NCBI GenBank assembly: GCA_021442155.1
Contig: CM038232.1
Span: 57,691,436 to 57,755,435 of the forward strand
DNA: 64,000 nt
Reading direction: 5' to 3'
Source: Cymbidium sinense
Lineage: Eukaryota > Streptophyta > Magnoliopsida > Asparagales > Orchidaceae
The position numbers and the translations under genes are program-made. Of this stretch, positions 58,998 to 64,000 are shown one piece after another; within the stretch, counting starts at the first letter, position 1, and each line of letters starts with the position of its first letter. The notes under the pieces are model-generated. The model was given only the letters and a program-made list of their open reading frames with translations, searched no databases and was not told the DNA's origin.

Positions 58998-61900
58998 GAG
59001 TCAGCCAAAGACATTTCAAATCATATTCCAAAAATTCTTAAAATTTTCTCATGATCCATTTATATTCTCATTTATATTCACATATATAAATAAAATATAA
59101 ATTCAAACAATCAAAACCTATTTCAAAAATCAAACTCAAATCCACTCAAAATCCAACCTAAGCCTTTCAAGTAAAAATCTTGAACTTAGCTAAATCAATT
59201 TCAAATCAAGCCAAACTCTTGATTTTCTCTCATGATTCAATCAACCCTATAATCATGAATTCATATATAAATACAAACTTCAATCACTCAATCAAAATCC
59301 AATTTAAAAATCAAAGCCTAAATCCTTTAATATTCTTTCTTTGAATATGAAATTATCAAATGAATCAAAACCCATTTGACTTCAAACCACTTGTAAATGG
59401 ATTTATATTTCAATCATAAGTCCATATACAAGATCAATCAAGCTCAAATCAAGTTTTGACTAAGCCATTTGACCATCTTAGGCTCACTTGACCCAAAGTG
59501 ACCTAAAGTACCCTTATGAGCTAAATTCTAATCCTAACCAAATTAGATTGAATCAAACTCATTTATGCCTCTCATCATGATCAACAATCATCATGGGATG
59601 ATCAATCAATCAAATTGGGTCAAACCAAGTCAAATCTAAGGGTTGACCAAGTCAACACTCAGCCCAAAATGAAAACTTAACTTAGCCAAATTCCACCATA
59701 GGCTAAATTGATTGAAACTATTGATTAAAGTTCACTCATGACCTAGGTTTGAACTTGACCAAGCCAACATTTGAGCCTAACCTAACCCAATTGGCCACTT
59801 GACCCAGGTTGACCCAACTTGATCTAAGATAAATTGATCCAAACAATTGGGTCAAGTTCATTCCAAAGCACTTGTGGAACTTAACCAAAGCCTCAATTGG
59901 CCAACTAGACCCAACTTAGCCCATTGACCTTAGACCTAACTTGACCAAGTTGAGCCAAATTTGAACTTAACCAAATTTGATTGGAAACAAAGATACCAAC
60001 CAACTCCATATGACTAACCTAACCCTACCCTTGACCTACCTCAAATAGGTCAAATGGGTCAAATAGACCCATTTGACCTAAATGAAGTCATATGAGCCAA
60101 ATTGAAAACTATACTAAATTGAATCAAACCAAAGCAACCAAAACATTTCAAATGGTCATATGAACTTGACCCAACCCTTGGTTTGACCCAATTTGACCAA
60201 TTGGTCACTTGACAAGTTTTGACCCAAATGGGTCAACATGAGCCAAACCTTACCAAATGAATTCCAAATCTCATGAAACTTGGCCAAACCTAGGTTCTCA
60301 ACATACCAAACATATCCAAATTGAAAATTAGCAAAATGACCATTCTACCCCTTGGCCATAGAACAAATTATGGACAAATTCATGAGTAATTTGGTCATAC
60401 CCTCTTCATATCTATTTGATGCTTTCCTAATAGATCAAGGGGACCTAATGAAGAACCTAATGGGTTGTTAGCCCAAAGGCCCACCCCATGGGTCAAAATG
60501 GCAAATTCAAAATCCCTCTTCCACTCAATTTCAAGGACATGGGAGGTTGGCAATCCACTTAAGGCCTCAAATTGACCATGTACAAAAATCTAACTGATCA
60601 AACAACCCTATCATTGTGATCGATTGGATCAAAATGGCAAGATAGCATACTGCTCGATCCTTCAAGGGGAGATATACTCCCCCTAATTGAATTCAAAACA
60701 ATCATTCCTGAATTGATTGAACCTTGGAAGTCGAGAAGCAATTCCTTAGCCTCCCAAGCTTCCTAGAGTGAAATCAAACTTCATCTTCTCGATTTTTGTG
60801 AAAATTGGGGAGCTCAATCTTAAACTTCCTAAAACCACCTCAATTCCTCTTGCACACTTCTTCTAAGGACCAATCCGAGCACACTCAAGCTTCCATTGGA
60901 GTTTCTATAACAAGGAGAGGAGTAATTAGATCAAGGCTGCATGGAGCTTGAAGTGGTGTTGGTCCATAGAGCAAGTCACTCAACCCCAAGGCCTAGAAAT
61001 TTTAACAGGGCTTTGTCTCCACTAGATGAAGCTACCACATCGATCGCGAGCACCGGTGATCATCTCCGGTGAGGTATGGAAATTTTCAACCAACTAGCAT
61101 AGGAGGTGTCGATCCTTTGTGAAAGGAATTTTCATTTCAAGCGCCAATTGGCTTTTAGATGGTGTTAAGTTTTTTGATCCGAGCTCAATTGAGCTCGAAT
61201 CTCCCCCAAGATCATGGACGGTCTTTGTTGATCTAAGGGAAAGAACTAGGGAGATCTTGGTTGTCCATCCATGCATTTTGGATGGATAGAAGAGATTATT
61301 CCCACGTTTAGAATTTGATTTATCTTTTTTAAAACCACGGGGAGATATCTGGCCATCCGATCTTTGATCGGACGGCAGAGATCAAAGTGCATCCCCATGT
61401 CACTTGATACATTTAAGTGGGATGCTCATTATGCGTGATAAAGCACCGACCGCCAGGCCTTGAGATGGGGATTAGTTAGGATGCTTTAATTAATTCTAAT
61501 TAATCTAGGGATCTTCTAAAATTCATATCTCTCTTAATAAAATTCAGAAAAATATGAAGTAAAATCTTATGGAAAGATAATTCAACCTAAAATATTTTAA
61601 AATTAATTTCAATGGATTTTGAATTATGCTTTTCTCTAATTTTATTGGAAAGTTTATTTTGGTAACTTTTAATTAAGCCTCCATTAATCCAAAACTTATA
61701 TTTTAGAGGATGAATTTTTTCTCTCTAATTTTCTTGAAATTTATTGAAGGCTTAATTAGAGAATTTAAGGATAATCTAGGATAATTAAGTGTGATTAGTG
61801 GTTTTAATCCATGATTAGAGTTAGATCTAGTAGATAGGAGGTTCAGGGAATAAATTTGAGGCATTTTCCTAAGCTATTCCCTAAACCCCTTTTGTTTTCT

Positions 61901-64000
61901 TAATCTTCTCTTAATTAATTCAATTATCCCTTAATTAATTTCTAAAAATTCTAAAAAAGAACTTAATTAATCTACTTTGGGTAGATGTTAAGGTGTTTAA
62001 TAGCCTAAGTTCATTCAAAACCCAATTCATATGTATGAAAGGGTGTTTTGAAATTACATAAGCTAAACCCCTTAGCTTAATTAACCTTTAATCATGAGCC
62101 AAATTGCATTAGGCCATTTTCTTATTAGGTGCATTAATGTCATCTCATTGGCTCATAATTATTTGGTTAACTATGCTAAGGTGGTGAAGGTAAGGGTTGA
62201 TTAAGTTACTTAATTCATAACTTAACCTAATTAATACATAAAAATAAATCTAATCATCTAAAAATTAAAAAACAATATCAAACACATGTGGGAATGGGTT
62301 AGGAACAGCAAACTCATCTAACCTTTTCAAAATTAAATCAAACTTAAAACTAAACAAAAATCATATTGAAAACACTTTTATTTATTTAAAAATTTCTTAT
62401 TCCATAAGAATGTCTTTAGGATTTAATTAAAGTGAATTTGTTTACATGCTTTCATTGCTTTGAGTGTTTCTCCAACATGTTAAATTTGTATGTCATGAGG
62501 TTTCATGTATTCATATTTTTCAAACTCAAAATTTAAAAATGATATTGTTTACTTTATGTCAAATTTGCATGTGTTGGCTAAAGTAGAAATATGGGTGGCT
62601 ATTATCACTACTAAATTCAAATTATTTTCAAAACATATAAATCAAGAATCAAATCAAAGTGTTCTATTTTAATTATAGGCTTGCATGTGAAGAATATATG
62701 GATATTAGCTTTTTTTGTTTATGTTATATTTGAATGAATTTGGTGAGATGTATGGTTCATTTGAAAATGACCTAACAATTCCATATCCTATTCATCCTAT
62801 GCTATCTAAGAAGGGTTACTTATATTTGCAAACATATACTGTATAAACAAAATGAATCCATTAATAAAACTTTTTCATTCTTCTTTTCCATCTCATTTCT
62901 TTTATACACATGTTTGTATTTAAGGAAAGTGGTTTTTTAGTCTGGACAACCCTGAGGTTGCGAGACTTTAAGTAGCCCTAAGTAGGTCTTGTACCTTACA
63001 CCTCTGGTTAACAATGGCGCTGTACTCACTTTTGCCTTTCTTACTTTCATGTGTGTATATGAAAAATTGGATAAAGAAACCCTTTTCTACTAAACAAAAT
63101 CATGCATATGCAACTTCCAAATTTCCTTAAATGGATTACTTAGCATGCATCATAAAGTATGTTAAATATTCTCATTTGTATGTATAGATATGCTTAGGGT
63201 CCATTCATTTGTATGTGATACATGTTCGGAAAGAAATGAAGTAATGTATGTTATTTAAATTTGGTTCTTTTTATTTAAATCTTAAAATTCCTTTCTTTTT
63301 GAATAGGTTGGTTTAGAGTTCATCTAAACTTAGGGTTAATTAAAAGATTTAATCAAAAAATTCATCTAAAGAAAATTAAAATGTGAATCTACTTTAGAAA
63401 TTACTTAAAGGAAAGAGAAGTTTATCTTCTTTCCCTCTCTTCATAACTTAGTAATTAATTTTAGATTCTCTAATGAAATGAAATCAACTTAAATGAAACC
63501 CTCTAAGTGGAACATGTTTTCACACATAAAGCTATAGCTAAGCATACTAAACAAACCTTCAAAACACACACATTAGCCTAAGTCCCCACTTCTAGCTTTA
63601 GGTTAGGTCGATGTATGGTTTGATGTTTTATTTTATTTTATGATATATATTTTAGACTGGATGTTAGGATGTATGCTCATATAATGAATGATAGGTCGTT
63701 CTTAGTCTAATCATTATTTTCTGCAGGAGATTGTGCTTAAGGGGCGCTATCATAAATAAAAAAATAAAAAAAATACTTTTGCCTGCAGGTGCTTTATACC
63801 CCTAAGCATAATCCAATAGGCTAGGTGAACTTAGTCTCCCATGTGTGGAGTGATAAGTCTAATATACATGCTTGGGATTTGTGTGATTTGTTTTGGCTAA
63901 CCTTTATTTTACACGTGTTAGTTAGATTTCCACTCTTTTCCTTTTCATGTAAATTTATGCAATTAGGATTTTGGAATGATTGTTAGATTAAGCATTGGTC
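58998..64000 (+). mobile_element. LTR F: 5'-truncated LTR running out of the window
   Basis: Collinear with LTR E from about 48575 to about 53590: one AT-rich hairpin unit (59058-59102), TTGACC cluster, GC-richer block (60400-61460), TTAATTAA-rich part (61470-62100), GAGGCTTTAAG-type block (62938-63020), short MALYSL frame (63014). The first roughly 0.7 kb of the LTR is missing at the junction with the leader. Likely the 3' LTR of element 4 after deletion of gag-pol, though an independent copy cannot be excluded. Confidence 0.9.
59430..60240. promoter_or_regulatory. TTGACC/GGTCAA cluster in LTR F
   Basis: By hand I count about 19 occurrences of TTGACC or GGTCAA between 59460 and 60240. A random sequence of this size would hold less than one. 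Several sit in inverted pairs such as TTTGACCCAAATGGGTCAA (near 60218-60237). Confidence 0.5.

Noticed and set aside
1..64000. tRNA, rRNA, organelle-DNA or host exon segments
   Set aside because: I looked for tRNA T-loop patterns, long intact frames and abrupt composition changes outside the repeats and found none I could support.

Overview
The window looks like nuclear, repeat-dense plant DNA and I see no intact host gene in it. It is AT-rich, its open frames are short, and nearly all of it can be assigned to decayed copies of one LTR-retrotransposon family. Protein remnants identify the family as Ty3/gypsy. The order gag-protease-RT-RNase H-second (archaeal-type) RNase H-integrase, the absence of a visible chromodomain, and a primer-binding site resembling the tRNA-Arg type point to the Tat lineage (Ogre/Retand relatives). 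Such nests are typical of seed plants with large, slowly purged genomes. I cannot name the species.

Layout. Element 1 (+): protease to integrase at 1-4869, then a repeat-built 3' spacer (4870-7727), then LTR fragment A (about 7728-12651, lacking both ends). Element 2 (+): protease to second RNase H at 12652-15776. It is split by a complete 7,720-bp solo LTR in the opposite orientation (LTR B, 15777-23496, 5-bp target duplication ATTGG), and resumes through integrase (23497-24962). Its 3' spacer (24963-28924) carries a hAT-like insertion (26474-27764, 8-bp duplication), and its complete 3' LTR C follows (28925-36279). LTR C abuts a truncated reverse LTR D (36280-39189), which is the 3' LTR of element 3 (-). 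Reading leftward, element 3 runs gag (47618) to integrase (41946), then spacer (41945-39190), then D. Element 4 (+) begins with complete 5' LTR E (47854-55214), inserted in a stray RNase H fragment. It continues with a primer-binding site, a leader with about 22 hairpins (55821-57556), and a decayed ORF upstream of where gag should be (57681-58802). Its gag-pol is gone, and LTR F (about 58998 to the window end) follows directly.

The LTRs are about 7.36-7.72 kb, very long for plants. Adding one LTR pair, leader, gag-pol and spacer from the different copies gives about 27-28 kb for a whole element. All copies are broken by stop codons, frameshifts and deletions, many consistent with decay of methylated CpG (CGA to TGA or CAA). 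The most unusual structure is the leader hairpin array: a conserved loop (about TACCCAAATT) on stems that differ between units yet stay self-complementary. Other notable points are dense TTGACC/GGTCAA clusters in every LTR, copy-number-variable LTR blocks, and a 3' spacer made of repeated GATGTAAGT...CTTTCTTCCTAG modules.
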